Translations under genes and position numbers: made by a program | Source: Endozoicomonas_A sp049275935 | GTDB lineage: Bacteria > Pseudomonadota > Gammaproteobacteria > Pseudomonadales > Endozoicomonadaceae | Direction of reading: 5' to 3' | Length of the DNA stretch: 64,000 bases | NCBI RefSeq assembly: GCF_049275935.1 | Contig: NZ_CP184830.1 | Location: 682,001 to 746,000 of the forward strand | Notes under the pieces: generated by a model | What the model was told of the DNA's origin: nothing | What the model saw: only the letters and a program-made list of their open reading frames with translations | Database searches by the model: none | Shown: positions 26,997 through 35,784 of the stretch, piece by piece | How positions within the stretch are numbered: the first letter of the stretch is position 1 | Layout: every line of letters begins with the position of its first letter

Positions 26997-28208
26997 TCAG
27001 GAATCCAGAGCTGGCAGCCAGCCGGAAACAATACCTGCCTGGGCAAGAATCACGGCCAGCCCGATCAAACACATGATGACCAGCAACGGATTACCTCCGG
27101 CAACCTGATAGGGCTCTTCAAGATGCTCCTTCCGCACTTCCCAGACCAGCATGACGGGAAGAAAAACCGCCAGAATCACCAAAGCTACTGCGGCATAACC
27201 CAAAGTCGTCACAAAGCCTCCCGGAAAAAAAACCGCCACCAGCAACGGCAGCCCCAGAGTCAGGCAGACAGTTTGAATACGACCGATGATGGTATCAGGT
27301 CTCTTACTGACTTCAGCCAGATAATCAAAGAGACCAATGGCTACCCCCAGAAACGAAGTGCCCAGTGCACAGGCTGTAAAAGCACTGATAAGATGGTTAA
27401 AGCCGGAATAATGGCTGGCTTCACCAATGCTGTTGATAAGCTGGTCGACAGCATCCGGACTGCCCTGCAGGTTGTTGATCAGACTGGATGACAAAGTGCC
27501 GTTGGTGGCAAACTGCCAGAGTGAATAGACCAGAAGGGGCACGATACTGCCCAACACCAGTGCCATACGAAAATCTCCAGGCTTGCCTTTTACATACCGC
27601 ACAACTGTAGGTACTGCACAATGATATCCGAATGAGGTGTAAAGTACTGGCAAAGCAGCAAAGAGCATACCGGGTTGACCGACCCCAAGGGTGAGATTTT
27701 TGGCTTCAGCTTCTGGCAATAAAAGCACCATGATGAACATCATTAACATCATCATCAGAAAGAACATGGCTCGATTGGCGTAGTCCACCACGACCGTCCC
27801 GACAACCACCATTACAGCAATAATCACTGCCACTAACGTAGCTGACTGAGAAAAACTGAGAGCCAGCCCCATTTTTTGAGTGATGGCGACCGCTTGCCCT
27901 GCGCCGGCTGTGATATAGGCTGAACAGAGTGAGTAATACAGAAACAGCATGGCCAGAATAGCGACAGCCTGACCGGGTTTCCCCAGCAGCCGTCCCACCA
28001 CACCATGAAGATTATCAGCCTCTGGCACGGCACGGCAGGCCTCGGCGATCAGCAAACCTCCATAGCATGCCAGTGAGGCCATTAACATCATCAGCAGAAT
28101 TCCTGACCAGATACCCGTAGCAGCAGAAACCAGAGGCAAGGCCAGCATACCTGCTCCAATTGATGTACCTGCTACCAGCAGAGTGCTTCCCAGTGTTTGA
28201 CTGTTCAT
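26997..28208 (-). CDS. TyrP-like aromatic amino acid permease (HAAAP family)
   Basis: The protein has 403 residues, the same length as E. coli TyrP. The N-terminal LGSTLLVAGTSIGAGMLALPL is the family signature, followed by about 11 hydrophobic segments. TSFGYHCAVP (about 190) and SFLGVAIGLFDYLAE (about 290) are also typical of TyrP/Mtr. These are proton symporters for tyrosine or tryptophan in the inner membrane. The exact substrate is not decided by sequence. Confidence 0.88.
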   Translation of the reverse strand: MNSQTLGSTLLVAGTSIGAGMLALPLVSAATGIWSGILLMMLMASLACYGGLLIAEACRAVPEADNLHGVVGRLLGKPGQAVAILAMLFLYYSLCSAYITAGAGQAVAITQKMGLALSFSQSATLVAVIIAVMVVVGTVVVDYANRAMFFLMMMLMMFIMVLLLPEAEAKNLTLGVGQPGMLFAALPVLYTSFGYHCAVPTVVRYVKGKPGDFRMALVLGSIVPLLVYSLWQFATNGTLSSSLINNLQGSPDAVDQLINSIGEASHYSGFNHLISAFTACALGTSFLGVAIGLFDYLAEVSKRPDTIIGRIQTVCLTLGLPLLVAVFFPGGFVTTLGYAAVALVILAVFLPVMLVWEVRKEHLEEPYQVAGGNPLLVIMCLIGLAVILAQAGIVSGWLPALDS

Positions 28209-28446
28209 GTGTTAATTCATCGTTTCCTTTCCAAACACCAAGGATAGACAAGAATTAACAAGAATTTATAGAGTGATCTTTCTCTCTTTTTCTGTTAAGA
28301 GCCTTTGATAAGCTTCTTCGACTCATTTTCCCAAAAAAAACAATTTAACATGCCTCACTGCATTATCGAGTACTCTTGAAACGTTGAGCAGAAATATCCA
28401 AAACGGATAATTCAGAACCACCCGGCATGAATGTCAAACCTGCGGC

Positions 28447-29205
28447 TTAATCGGTTTTACAGCGCGCGACTACATCCATAAATGCCAGCGAACCACCAAA
28501 AATATCCAGGGCGCTGCCTATGGTAATGTGTACCTGATCGTTACCGGCTTTTCTGACTGCTTCAATGTCTTCCAGAGTGGCAATGCCTCCCGCATAGGTC
28601 ACAGGAACAGGTGAATATTGAGCCAGCAGCGAAACCAGTTCCAGGTCAGGCCCTGCCATCAAACCTTCAACCGATGCCGCATGAACAAGAAACTCATCAC
28701 AATAATGAGCCAGCCTATTCAATGTCTCAGCATTGATCCGGGTATCGGTAAACCTCTGCCAGCGATCCGTCACAATAAAATACTCATCATCTTTTTTCTT
28801 ACAGGAAAGATCCAGCACCAGACGCTCACGGCCTATTGCAGCGAGTAATTTATCCAGATTATCAAAATCTATCTGACCATCTTTGAAAACGTAGGAGGTC
28901 ACGATGACATGTGAGGCTCCCATATCCAGATACCGAACAGCATTGTCTGCTGTAATACCGCCGCCAATCTGAAGACCTCCGGGCCATGCTGACAGGGCAG
29001 AAGCGGCGGCATCCTCATTGCCGGGCCCGAGTTTTATGACATGACCACCCGTTAATTGTTTCTGCCGATAAAGATCCGCAAAATCAGCCGCAGAGCGGTC
29101 ACTTTCAAAATTCACCAGAGCCGAATTATCACCATCACGCAGAGAGCTTCCCACTATCTGTTTTACCTTGCCTTCGTGCAGGTCAATACAGGGACGAAAC
29201 TGCAT
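28447..29205 (-). CDS. hisA: Eukaryotic-type HisA (ProFAR isomerase)
   Basis: The protein has 252 residues. It has the sequence signature of the fungal/plant HIS6-type enzyme rather than typical bacterial HisA: CIDLHEGKVKQIVG (about residues 6-19), GGHVIKLGPGNEDAA (about 53-67), QIGGGI, VLDLSCKK, FLVHAASVEGL and IGSALDIFGG. It isomerises ProFAR to PRFAR in histidine biosynthesis. Asp9 and the second-half acidic site region are present. It is not in a his operon; its neighbours are a permease and a lipoprotein gene. Eukaryotic-type HisA occurs sporadically in bacteria, so transfer is likely but old or new cannot be told. Confidence 0.88.
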   Translation of the reverse strand: MQFRPCIDLHEGKVKQIVGSSLRDGDNSALVNFESDRSAADFADLYRQKQLTGGHVIKLGPGNEDAAASALSAWPGGLQIGGGITADNAVRYLDMGASHVIVTSYVFKDGQIDFDNLDKLLAAIGRERLVLDLSCKKKDDEYFIVTDRWQRFTDTRINAETLNRLAHYCDEFLVHAASVEGLMAGPDLELVSLLAQYSPVPVTYAGGIATLEDIEAVRKAGNDQVHITIGSALDIFGGSLAFMDVVARCKTD

Positions 29206-29613
29206 AATGGAACCTCCTTGATGTGCTTTAACAGTGAAATGAAAGCGCTAAACCTATCACATTTAAGGTCAATTAAGAGAGCGTTTCCTGCTTTGCGCTG
29301 TCATGTGAAAAGAAAGACTCTTCTGGTTGGCAAGCCTGTTTTCAGCCAGACCCGGACCAAAGGATCAGCAGCAGGATAGCTTTAATGTTGCTTTGCAACT
29401 CGTTCCCACGCTGGGACCCAGAGGACCTGAAAGCATGAGAACCAGAGTTTCGCGACAGGCTCCTAAGGAGCGAGCAGCGACTTCATAAGATCATATTTGC
29501 AGTTCCCTCCAGCAAAGTGAATTTGCTGGAGGGGATAGAGGGTTGCAAAAGAAAGGAGGGCGAGTTCAGGTTATTGTCTGGCTGAAATTCTGAACCTGAC
29601 TTTCAGCCCGTGA
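29206..29613. repeat. Intergenic region with degraded repeat and a 12-bp hairpin
   Basis: No gene is seen. At about 29397-29460 there is a remnant of family B MITE sequence (ACTCGTTCCCACGCT... GTTTCGCGACAGGCTC). A perfect hairpin (29505-29533) lies downstream of the lipoprotein gene. Confidence 0.5.
29505..29533 (-). terminator. Perfect 12-bp hairpin downstream of the META lipoprotein gene
   Basis: CCCTCCAGCAAA and TTTGCTGGAGGG are exact inverted repeats around a 5-bp loop, about 80 bp past the stop codon on the minus strand. No U-run follows, so factor-independent termination is uncertain. Confidence 0.5.
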
Positions 29614-30360
29614 TCACTGACCTTTGAATTCCAGAGGTCTGGAGAAATCAATTATTTTGTTAGAAGTAGTGTGGGAAACCAGTTTTCCATTTTGTCTGAC
29701 TTCTACAGAGACAGAATACGTACGGTTTGGCTGAATCAGTGAAGGCGCATAAGGAACATCAAATTTTAAGGGTCCATCAACACGCTGATTCAGCTTGATT
29801 TTTTTCTCACCAATCAGGTTCGAATGCTTATCCTTATTGCTAATATCTTTCATCAAAATCAGAACATCTGCGCCAGCCGGGAAACTGCCTGTGGATGATT
29901 TGATGATCCCTCTCACTTTGGCACTCTCTGCAAAGAACGTCATCGTCTCATCATTGTGACGCCCCTTCAGAGTCATTACCAGGCCGTTGGACATCATGGT
30001 GTCAACCTGCTGAAGCCCTTTGAAATAAGCCATTTCCTGTTTCATGTAAGGTTCCGGGCAGGCCATCATAGTGGAACCTACTCTGCCAAACTGCAACTCA
30101 TCCTGTTGCATCGTATAGCTGCCAAAGTAACCGTTACAAGGGCCACGACCACTGATTTGACCATCCTTGCCAGAAGCAGATTGAAACTCAAGAGTGACTC
30201 TTTTGCCATTAACCGGTGGCACGCCATTCAGGGAACGCAGCACCCAGGTCTTACCCTCAACGTCGGTGGGTGTTACCACCACACTCTTGTCCGGTGTACT
30301 ACAGGCAACAAGAAAACCTCCTGCTGCCAGCACCAGAACATAACGGCCCATGGTTCTCAT
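29614..30360 (-). CDS. META-domain plus YbaY-like lipoprotein
   Basis: The protein has 248 residues with lipobox LVAC (Cys20). The META/HslJ domain (about residues 35-135) has W-x-L-x-S-L-N-G, GRGPCNGYFGSY and the MACPEPYMKQE signature. The C-terminal 110 residues (VRGIIKSSTGSFPAGADVLI...RTYSVSVEVR) resemble the YbaY/YscW lipoprotein domain. Outer-membrane location is likely. The family is linked to envelope stress and novobiocin resistance in E. coli (HslJ), but the function here is unproven. The start was chosen for the AAGGT site before MRTMGRY. Confidence 0.85.
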   Translation of the reverse strand: MRTMGRYVLVLAAGGFLVACSTPDKSVVVTPTDVEGKTWVLRSLNGVPPVNGKRVTLEFQSASGKDGQISGRGPCNGYFGSYTMQQDELQFGRVGSTMMACPEPYMKQEMAYFKGLQQVDTMMSNGLVMTLKGRHNDETMTFFAESAKVRGIIKSSTGSFPAGADVLILMKDISNKDKHSNLIGEKKIKLNQRVDGPLKFDVPYAPSLIQPNRTYSVSVEVRQNGKLVSHTTSNKIIDFSRPLEFKGQ

Positions 30361-30751
30361 GATTTTACCTTATACCTCACGTGAGACGGTTCTTGATTTC
30401 TGCCCCGGCAGAAAAGCCTGAGCATAAACCCTGAAGCTGCTCATTGAAAACCGCCAGAAACCTTTATTACCAAGGTCTGACACAAAATACGGAGCTATAT
30501 ACGGAGCTATATACGGAATGCGGATCGATACAAAGATACAGCATCCTAATGAAACCCACGAATGAAGTGACATCATTAACCCGGATAGAAGCGCCACCTA
30601 TACACGACAAAGAAGTAGCAAACAGTAGAACATCGACCGATACTCGTCTGGCTGACCACCTCAAGGTAAAACATCACTAAGTGTAGCAGCCAAATGATTC
30701 GCGATATAAATCAATCACGCTAACTGACGACACCTGAATTCAGGTGTCTAG

Positions 30752-30910
30752 GAGCCTGACCGAGAATAGCGCCCGTAGCGAGGACGGCAGAAAATTGAGG
30801 ATGAAAATTCGGTTTTGTGAGGAGAATAGCGAGCTATTTGACGAACAAAAGCGGATTTTCAGACCAATTTGCTGCCACCGCAGTAGGGCAGTCTATTCTC
30901 GGTCAGGCTC
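30752..30910. mobile_element. MITE copy 4 (159 bp, CTAG-flanked)
   Basis: The element is flanked by CTAG at 30748-30751 and 30911-30914. It is the reverse complement of copies 2 and 3 at 1680-2001, including the GAGCCTGACCGAGAATAG terminal repeats. Confidence 0.85.
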
Positions 30911-30914
30911 CTAG

Positions 30915-31018
30915 GAGCCTGACCGAGAATAGCGCCCGTAGCGAGGACGGCAGCAAATTGGTCTAAAAATCCCTGTTTCTTGCAATCCTCGCTACGGATG
31001 CTTAAGTCCGACAGGCTG
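30915..31018. mobile_element. MITE copy 5, hybrid/deleted (104 bp)
   Basis: The left end is that of copies 2-4 (GAGCCTGACCGAGAATAG). The right end is that of copy 1 (CTTAAGTCCGACAGGCTG), and the right flank is CTGG instead of CTAG. It looks like a recombinant between the two element subtypes. It abuts the stop codon of the SET-domain gene. Confidence 0.75.
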
Positions 31019-31026
31019 CTGGGTTT

Positions 31027-31407
31027 TCAGGGCTCCCATTGAATTCCTTGCCAAAGAGGTGATTGATCGTTCGGTGAGCCGTTGTAATTAATTGTTATCT
31101 CTTCATTGGGTCGAATTTTTTTAATGGCAATGAATTCAATCACCCGATCTTCCATATCATATCGGTAGAGTGCATTGGGTGTATAAGAGTGGTTGTAAAT
31201 TGAACCCAGCCCCAAAGCAATAGCGGCTGAATCCATTGCCTCACCCCAGGAAAAGTAGTAGTTGTATATCGTCGTTTGATCAATGTGTTCAAGATCTTCA
31301 GGAGGCAATTCAAGAACAGGACAACGCTCGATGACTGTATCTCGCTCAATCTTTTTACGTGTAAAGACTCCTCGCCCTTTCGAACCAGAAAATGCTACGT
31401 ACAGCAT
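31027..31407 (-). CDS. Small SET-domain protein (putative protein lysine methyltransferase)
   Basis: The protein has 126 residues and is almost nothing but a SET core. GRGVFTRKKI (about residues 11-20) is the SAM-binding N-flank, LGSIYNHSYTPNA (about 68-80) is the conserved NHS motif, and PNEEITINYNG (about 99-109) is the C-terminal knot with the catalytic-type Tyr. No pre-SET or post-SET Cys clusters are present. SET enzymes methylate lysines on histones or ribosomal proteins, and bacterial pathogens use some as nucleomodulins. No signal peptide is visible. A MITE ends 8 bp after the stop. Confidence 0.85.
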   Translation of the reverse strand: MLYVAFSGSKGRGVFTRKKIERDTVIERCPVLELPPEDLEHIDQTTIYNYYFSWGEAMDSAAIALGLGSIYNHSYTPNALYRYDMEDRVIEFIAIKKIRPNEEITINYNGSPNDQSPLWQGIQWEP

Positions 31408-31492
31408 AAGCGAGACCTCTTTAATTTTTGTTTCCTGACAGTCTACCTGCCCTTTAGCGGTCTGTTAATTGTCTTTTTGCAGTGCTCCACCC

Positions 31493-31526
31493 AAAAAAAA
31501 GCAGAAGTACCAGACTTCTGCTTTTT
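31493..31526 (-). terminator. Rho-independent terminator of deaD
   Basis: A stem of GCAGAAG / CTTCTGC extended by A/T pairs is followed on the minus strand by an uninterrupted eight-base U-run, just after the deaD stop and before the SET gene. Confidence 0.88.
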
Positions 31527-31550
31527 CATAATCAATGAAAGATGATTGAC

Positions 31551-33353
31551 TTATGCTTCACGGCGAGGCCTGCGAGAACCCTGACGCCGGTCCCCACCAC
31601 GATTGTCACGATCTCTTCTGAAACCTTCGCCATCACGACCACGGCCACGTCGGGGACGATTGTGATCACGACGACCGTCATCAGCCCAGATTTTCAGATC
31701 CAGAGCCTTGTTGCGGACCTTGACGTTTTTCAGAGCATCCAGAATGGAAGCATCCACACCTTCTGGCAGGTAGACGGAAGAGCAGGTGTCAAACAGGCGA
31801 ATGTGACCGATATTCTTGCCTGAAATATTACTTTCGTTGGCAATCGCACCGACCAGGTCTCCGGGGGTAATGCCCTGATCGCGACCTACATCAACACGGT
31901 AACGAACCATACCTTCATTGTCTTCTTTACGATCACGACGTGGACGCGCACCGCGCTCACCACGATCGCCTCTGTCTCCACGATCACGTCGCTCACGCTG
32001 TGGACGCTCAGGCTCTTTACCATCCGGGAACGGACGTTCTTTCTGGGCCATAAAGCAGAGAACAGCGGCCATATCTTCGTGGCTCAGAGCATGTTCGGTT
32101 TCCAGCTCAGCAATGATTTCACGGAATACATCCAGCTCTTCGCCCATTTCCAGAGATTTCACCACTTCTTCCTTGAAGGCACGAATGCGCATATCACGAA
32201 CATCACGCATAGACGGCAGACGCATAGTCTCAATGCGCTGGCGAGTGGCGTGTTCAATAGCTCGCAACATACGACGCTCACGGTGCGTAGCAAAAAGAAT
32301 AGCTACACCCTGACGACCTGCACGGCCAGTACGACCAATACGGTGAACATAAGCTTCTGTATCATAAGGAATGTCGTAGTTTACAACGTGAGACATTCGC
32401 TCAACGTCAAGACCACGGGCCGCTACATCTGTAGCGATCAGAATATCGAGAGAGCCTTTCTTCAGTCGATCTACTACTTTTTCACGCAACCCCTGGCTCA
32501 TGTCACCATTCAATGCAGCAGCAGCAAAGCCTCTGGCCTCGAGCTTTTCAGCCAGCTCTACGGTTGCAGTTTTGGTGCGCACGAAGATTATCATGGCATC
32601 AAAAGGTTCGACTTCAAGGATTCGTGTCAGTGCGTCCAGCTTGTGGAAACCGCTGACCATGCAGACTTTCTGGGTGATGGTATCAACAGTGGCGGTTTTC
32701 GCCTTAATCTCAACAGTGGCAGGATTTTTCAGGTGCGTATCCGCTATCTTGCGAATCTGTCTGGGCATAGTGGCAGAGAACAGGGCCACCTGACGCTCTT
32801 CCGGTGTCTGTTCCATGATCCATTCAATGTCATCGACAAAGCCCATGCGCAGCATTTCATCGGCTTCATCCAGAACAACTGCTTTCAAAGCATCCAGCTT
32901 GAGGCTCTCTCTGCGAATATGGTCCATGACACGACCCGGCGTGCCCACAATAACATGAGCACCACGCTTGAGGCCTCTCAGCTGACCACGCATATCCTGC
33001 CCACCGTAAACCGGCAGCACGTGAAAGCCCTTCATGTGACGCGCGTAACGCTGAAAAGCTTCAGCCACCTGAATGGCCAACTCGCGCGTAGGTGTCAGCA
33101 CCAGAACCTGAGGATCATTGGCCTTCATATCCAGACTGGAAAGCATAGGCAGGGCAAACGCGGCAGTTTTGCCAGTACCGGTCTGAGCCAGACCCAGCAG
33201 GTCTCTGCCCTCAAGAATCCGGGGAATACTCTGAGCCTGGATAGGAGAAGGTGTTTCATAACCGACATCCTTTACCGCCTTGATTACTGCCGGGGAAAGA
33301 GGCAGTTCAGCGAAGGTAATTATTGACTCAGCAGGGGTTGTGTCGTCAGACAT
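31551..33353 (-). CDS. deaD: DEAD-box ATP-dependent RNA helicase
   Basis: The protein has 600 residues from an ATG at 33353 with GGAG 6 bp upstream. The longer frame to 33461 lacks such a site. The motifs are in order: Q-motif (PSPIQ), AQTGTGKT, PTRELA, TPGR, DEAD, SAT, ARGLD and HRIGRTGRAGR. After the RecA domains come the CsdA-type dimerisation region, an Arg/Asp/Gly-rich linker, the RNA-binding domain (YRVDVGRDQGITPGDLVGAI) and an RG-rich tail. It acts in ribosome assembly and mRNA turnover, especially in the cold. Confidence 0.95.
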   Translation of the reverse strand: MSDDTTPAESIITFAELPLSPAVIKAVKDVGYETPSPIQAQSIPRILEGRDLLGLAQTGTGKTAAFALPMLSSLDMKANDPQVLVLTPTRELAIQVAEAFQRYARHMKGFHVLPVYGGQDMRGQLRGLKRGAHVIVGTPGRVMDHIRRESLKLDALKAVVLDEADEMLRMGFVDDIEWIMEQTPEERQVALFSATMPRQIRKIADTHLKNPATVEIKAKTATVDTITQKVCMVSGFHKLDALTRILEVEPFDAMIIFVRTKTATVELAEKLEARGFAAAALNGDMSQGLREKVVDRLKKGSLDILIATDVAARGLDVERMSHVVNYDIPYDTEAYVHRIGRTGRAGRQGVAILFATHRERRMLRAIEHATRQRIETMRLPSMRDVRDMRIRAFKEEVVKSLEMGEELDVFREIIAELETEHALSHEDMAAVLCFMAQKERPFPDGKEPERPQRERRDRGDRGDRGERGARPRRDRKEDNEGMVRYRVDVGRDQGITPGDLVGAIANESNISGKNIGHIRLFDTCSSVYLPEGVDASILDALKNVKVRNKALDLKIWADDGRRDHNRPRRGRGRDGEGFRRDRDNRGGDRRQGSRRPRREA

Positions 33354-34073
33354 CAAGTACTCCAAAAAATTAGGCATTGATACAATCAGTGTTCTCCCTT
33401 TAGATACTCTGACAGGCAGCCGACGGGGTAGCGCCGGTCTTAAGCCGTGAGAATCACCCATGGGCCAGTCGCGGGTAGAAAGTCGGTCACCATGTTCTGT
33501 GGAACAGGACAGATTTCAGAGAGTCAGACAAGTGATTGCTTAGCTTGAATAATTCAATGAAAGCGTTGATCGTTCTTTTCGGACCTTGCGACCTGAGCCT
33601 GCAAACAGGCTCCCATGTACACTGATCCACCGCACGGTCCTTTTCGTAACGCGCAGTGATTATTAACCATGCTCCGGCCACCGGGTTCACAAACAGGCGG
33701 TGGCCTTTTCACTCATGGCAGTTGGGTGTCCATGACTTCGTTGAAGATCTCGAAAGAACTGACAGGATCGGCATCCGATGAGAGTTCAATATGCAAACCG
33801 ATCACAGAGGTAAACGGAGTACCAGGACATCTGGGAGGCAGCCCGGGAACGCCTGCAGAGCATTCTCAGCCAGTCTCCCTGGAAGGTCTTATTAACAGCC
33901 CTTCCACAAAAGGTCGGTTATTCTATCGCTATTCGCTCAACATAGATAGCTGTATTTCAAGCAACCTCCCTGTATTTAACCGATAGGACAGCAGGATTTA
34001 CAACTACTCGTTATTTATTTGCGGCCATTGACCTCAGCTACGCAAAACGCGCGAAGAACACTGCGGGCTCCTT
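33354..34073. other. 720-bp region without a convincing gene
   Basis: The part next to deaD probably contains its promoter and a long 5' leader, as is known for cold-shock helicase genes. A 105-codon plus-strand frame (33669-33986) has no homology that I recognise, no ribosome-binding site and unusual composition, so I do not call it. Confidence 0.4.
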
Positions 34074-34649
34074 TCAGAACCTGTGAGGCCTTTTGCCCGT
34101 CATCCCCTGGTAGAAGTGCTGAATTTTTTTCAGGTCACTCTCATAGTGATCCGAAGGGAAGAACATGGGGCCGAAACCTCCCACTCTGGTTTTAAAATCC
34201 AGAAATCCCAGAGCAATGGGGACACCGGCTCCAACCGCAACATGGTAAAAACCACTTTTCCATTGGCCCACCTTGCTGCGCGTTCCCTCGGGAGGAATGG
34301 TAACGATAAGATCCTCGGAAGCATTAAACCGGTTGACAACTTGCTGCACCAGTCCGGTATTACGGCTTCGCTCCACAGGTATGCCGCCCATCCAGCGCAT
34401 TATGGGGCCCATGGGGCCTTTAAAAAGATTGCTCTTGCCCATCCAGGAAATCTTGAGACCGAATTTAAAGGCAATGGCAATCACCAGAATAAAGTCCCAG
34501 TTACTGGTATGGGGAGCAGCAATAAGGACGTACTTTCGAGCATCCGGCTTTTTACCCGACAACTTCCAGCCCGCAAGCTTCAGACCCAGAGTAGAGATTA
34601 AACGAAAGAGAGTATTAATAATGGGAGTATCAAAGATCGTATGAGTCAT
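34074..34649 (-). CDS. PlsC-family 1-acyl-glycerol-phosphate acyltransferase-like protein
   Basis: The protein has about 191 residues. The acyltransferase motifs are complete: HTSNWD (the H-x4-D catalytic pair, about residues 47-52), GGIPVERS (glycerol-phosphate binding, about 88-95) and PPEGTRS (about 119-125). The start is uncertain between the ATG at 34649 and a GTG at 34664; neither has a good ribosome-binding site. The family transfers acyl groups to lysophosphatidic acid or related acceptors at the inner membrane. The short form without extra domains resembles stand-alone homologues of unknown acceptor. Confidence 0.82.
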   Translation of the reverse strand: MTHTIFDTPIINTLFRLISTLGLKLAGWKLSGKKPDARKYVLIAAPHTSNWDFILVIAIAFKFGLKISWMGKSNLFKGPMGPIMRWMGGIPVERSRNTGLVQQVVNRFNASEDLIVTIPPEGTRSKVGQWKSGFYHVAVGAGVPIALGFLDFKTRVGGFGPMFFPSDHYESDLKKIQHFYQGMTGKRPHRF

Positions 34650-34664
34650 CAAGAAGGTTACCAC

Positions 34665-34984
34665 AGGCAGTCGAGATCAAGACTGACTCAGTGTCCATAA
34701 CAAATAAATGTCTTTAAAAATTATATTCGCCCGACCAGCCTTGGAACGTGATTATACCTGCCTTAAACAGAATGTACACGCCAGTGAACATTTTTATGTT
34801 TAGCCAATTTCGCGAAAAATATTGCCCAGCCGGGCCAGGCCCTGCAGGCATTGATGTAAGGGATCAGTCCGGAGGACTGTTCATTCAGTGGATATTCGCA
34901 GGTGCAGCATGCTGGATTGTTTGTTGCACAACCCCCCACAGTCTACCATGACCGAGTACTCCGTAAAATTACCACACAATTAAT
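34665..34984. promoter_or_regulatory. Upstream region of the RING array
   Basis: From about 34890 on, this region matches the spacers that separate the RING genes: a GCAGGTGCAGCATGC box at 34898-34912, CTACCATGACC near 34945 and AAAAT before the ATG. The rest contains no gene I can support. Confidence 0.5.
34898..34912 (+). promoter_or_regulatory. Conserved RING-array box, copy 1 (GCAGGTGCAGCATGC)
   Basis: This box is found about 70-87 bp before each RING start. Copies are also at 35700-35714, 36532-36546 and 37321-37335. The copy before RING 4 is a perfect palindrome, GCAGGT-AAA-ACCTGC. Confidence 0.45.
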
Positions 34985-35584
34985 ATGCTCTGTTTATACA
35001 AATCAGTAATATTTATCTTGCTCATATCTTATGGTGCTTCTTATGGGTCTCAAGATAATACTTATAATGATGAACATGTAAGTTCCAACCAAACTATTTC
35101 ATATAAAGATTACGAAGGGAGTTTTTCGAGTAACCTGTTAAATTTATTAAGCACTCTCTCTTTATATTATGATGGGTTCAGGCTGCCTCTACGTGCGACT
35201 GAAATAGCAGCTGTTGTTTTTTTTGATTTATATATATTTAAAATGCGTAGAGTAACTCCTGAAACATGTCGTATGATTTTTTCATATAGCCTTGCATCAA
35301 GCCATCTTGCTAATGGTATATACGACACGAGAATGAATGTTAAAAATCATGGAATCTCATTATTATCCTTAGCCAAATTCATTGCACAAAGAATAGAGCA
35401 CATAATGTCTTTAGCAATTGCCGAACATTTGTTAGTAATACTTTTCACAGAACCATGTCCTATTTGTTTAGAGTCCTTAAGATTTCCTGTCCAATTTGCA
35501 ACTTGTGCAAGACATTTGTTTTGTGCGGCCTGCATTGGTCAATGGCGGGCGCATTCACCTTTTTGCCCTGTATGTCGTCAGTAA
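34985..35584 (+). CDS. Secreted RING-finger protein 1
   Basis: The protein has 199 residues with a signal peptide to about residue 20 (SYGS). The middle has hydrophobic segments near 70-85 and 145-160. The last 42 residues are a C3HC4 RING finger, CPIC-x11-C-x2-H-x2-C-x2-C-x10-CPVC, ending in CRQ. The residues that E2 enzymes contact are present: Ile in CPIC, Trp seven residues before the seventh Cys and Pro in CPVC, with Arg at the linchpin position after the last Cys. Active RING proteins are E3 ubiquitin ligases, a system absent from this bacterium, so a host target is implied. No Shine-Dalgarno sequence is seen. The gene is markedly AT-rich. Confidence 0.87.
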   Translation: MLCLYKSVIFILLISYGASYGSQDNTYNDEHVSSNQTISYKDYEGSFSSNLLNLLSTLSLYYDGFRLPLRATEIAAVVFFDLYIFKMRRVTPETCRMIFSYSLASSHLANGIYDTRMNVKNHGISLLSLAKFIAQRIEHIMSLAIAEHLLVILFTEPCPICLESLRFPVQFATCARHLFCAACIGQWRAHSPFCPVCRQ

Positions 35585-35699
35585 GCCGCCAATGAACTAA
35601 AGAGAATAGCGGTCAGCCTGTACAATAAATGCCTATTTCGGAAACGGAACGACTTTTGGCTGGAGCATCTTTTTATCCAGCCATATTCAGCCGTTGCTC

Positions 35700-35714
35700 G
35701 CAGGTGCAGCGTGC
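35700..35714 (+). promoter_or_regulatory. Conserved RING-array box, copy 2
   Basis: GCAGGTGCAGCGTGC lies in the same position relative to the RING 2 start as copy 1 to RING 1, and is preceded by a GGCTGGAGCATC...ATCCAGCC hairpin that may terminate RING 1 mRNA. Confidence 0.45.
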
Positions 35715-35784
35715 TGGATTTTTGTGATATGACTTTTCGTAATCTACCATGACCAAGTGTTCCTAAAATCCCCAGACAATAGAT

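Noticed and set aside
30444..30680. Overlapping plus and minus ORFs upstream of the META lipoprotein gene
   Set aside because: The peptides come partly from a short ACGGAGCTATAT direct repeat, and neither has a start signal.
32079..33326. 415-codon plus-strand ORF opposite deaD
   Set aside because: It is the antisense shadow of the conserved helicase; its translation has no motif and biased composition.
33354..33461. 36-codon N-terminal extension of DeaD
   Set aside because: The ATG at 33353 has GGAG at ideal spacing, and the extension is Arg/Pro-rich and not part of the family.
33669..33986. 105-codon plus-strand ORF between deaD and the acyltransferase
   Set aside because: It has no ribosome-binding site, no recognisable homology and an unlikely composition.
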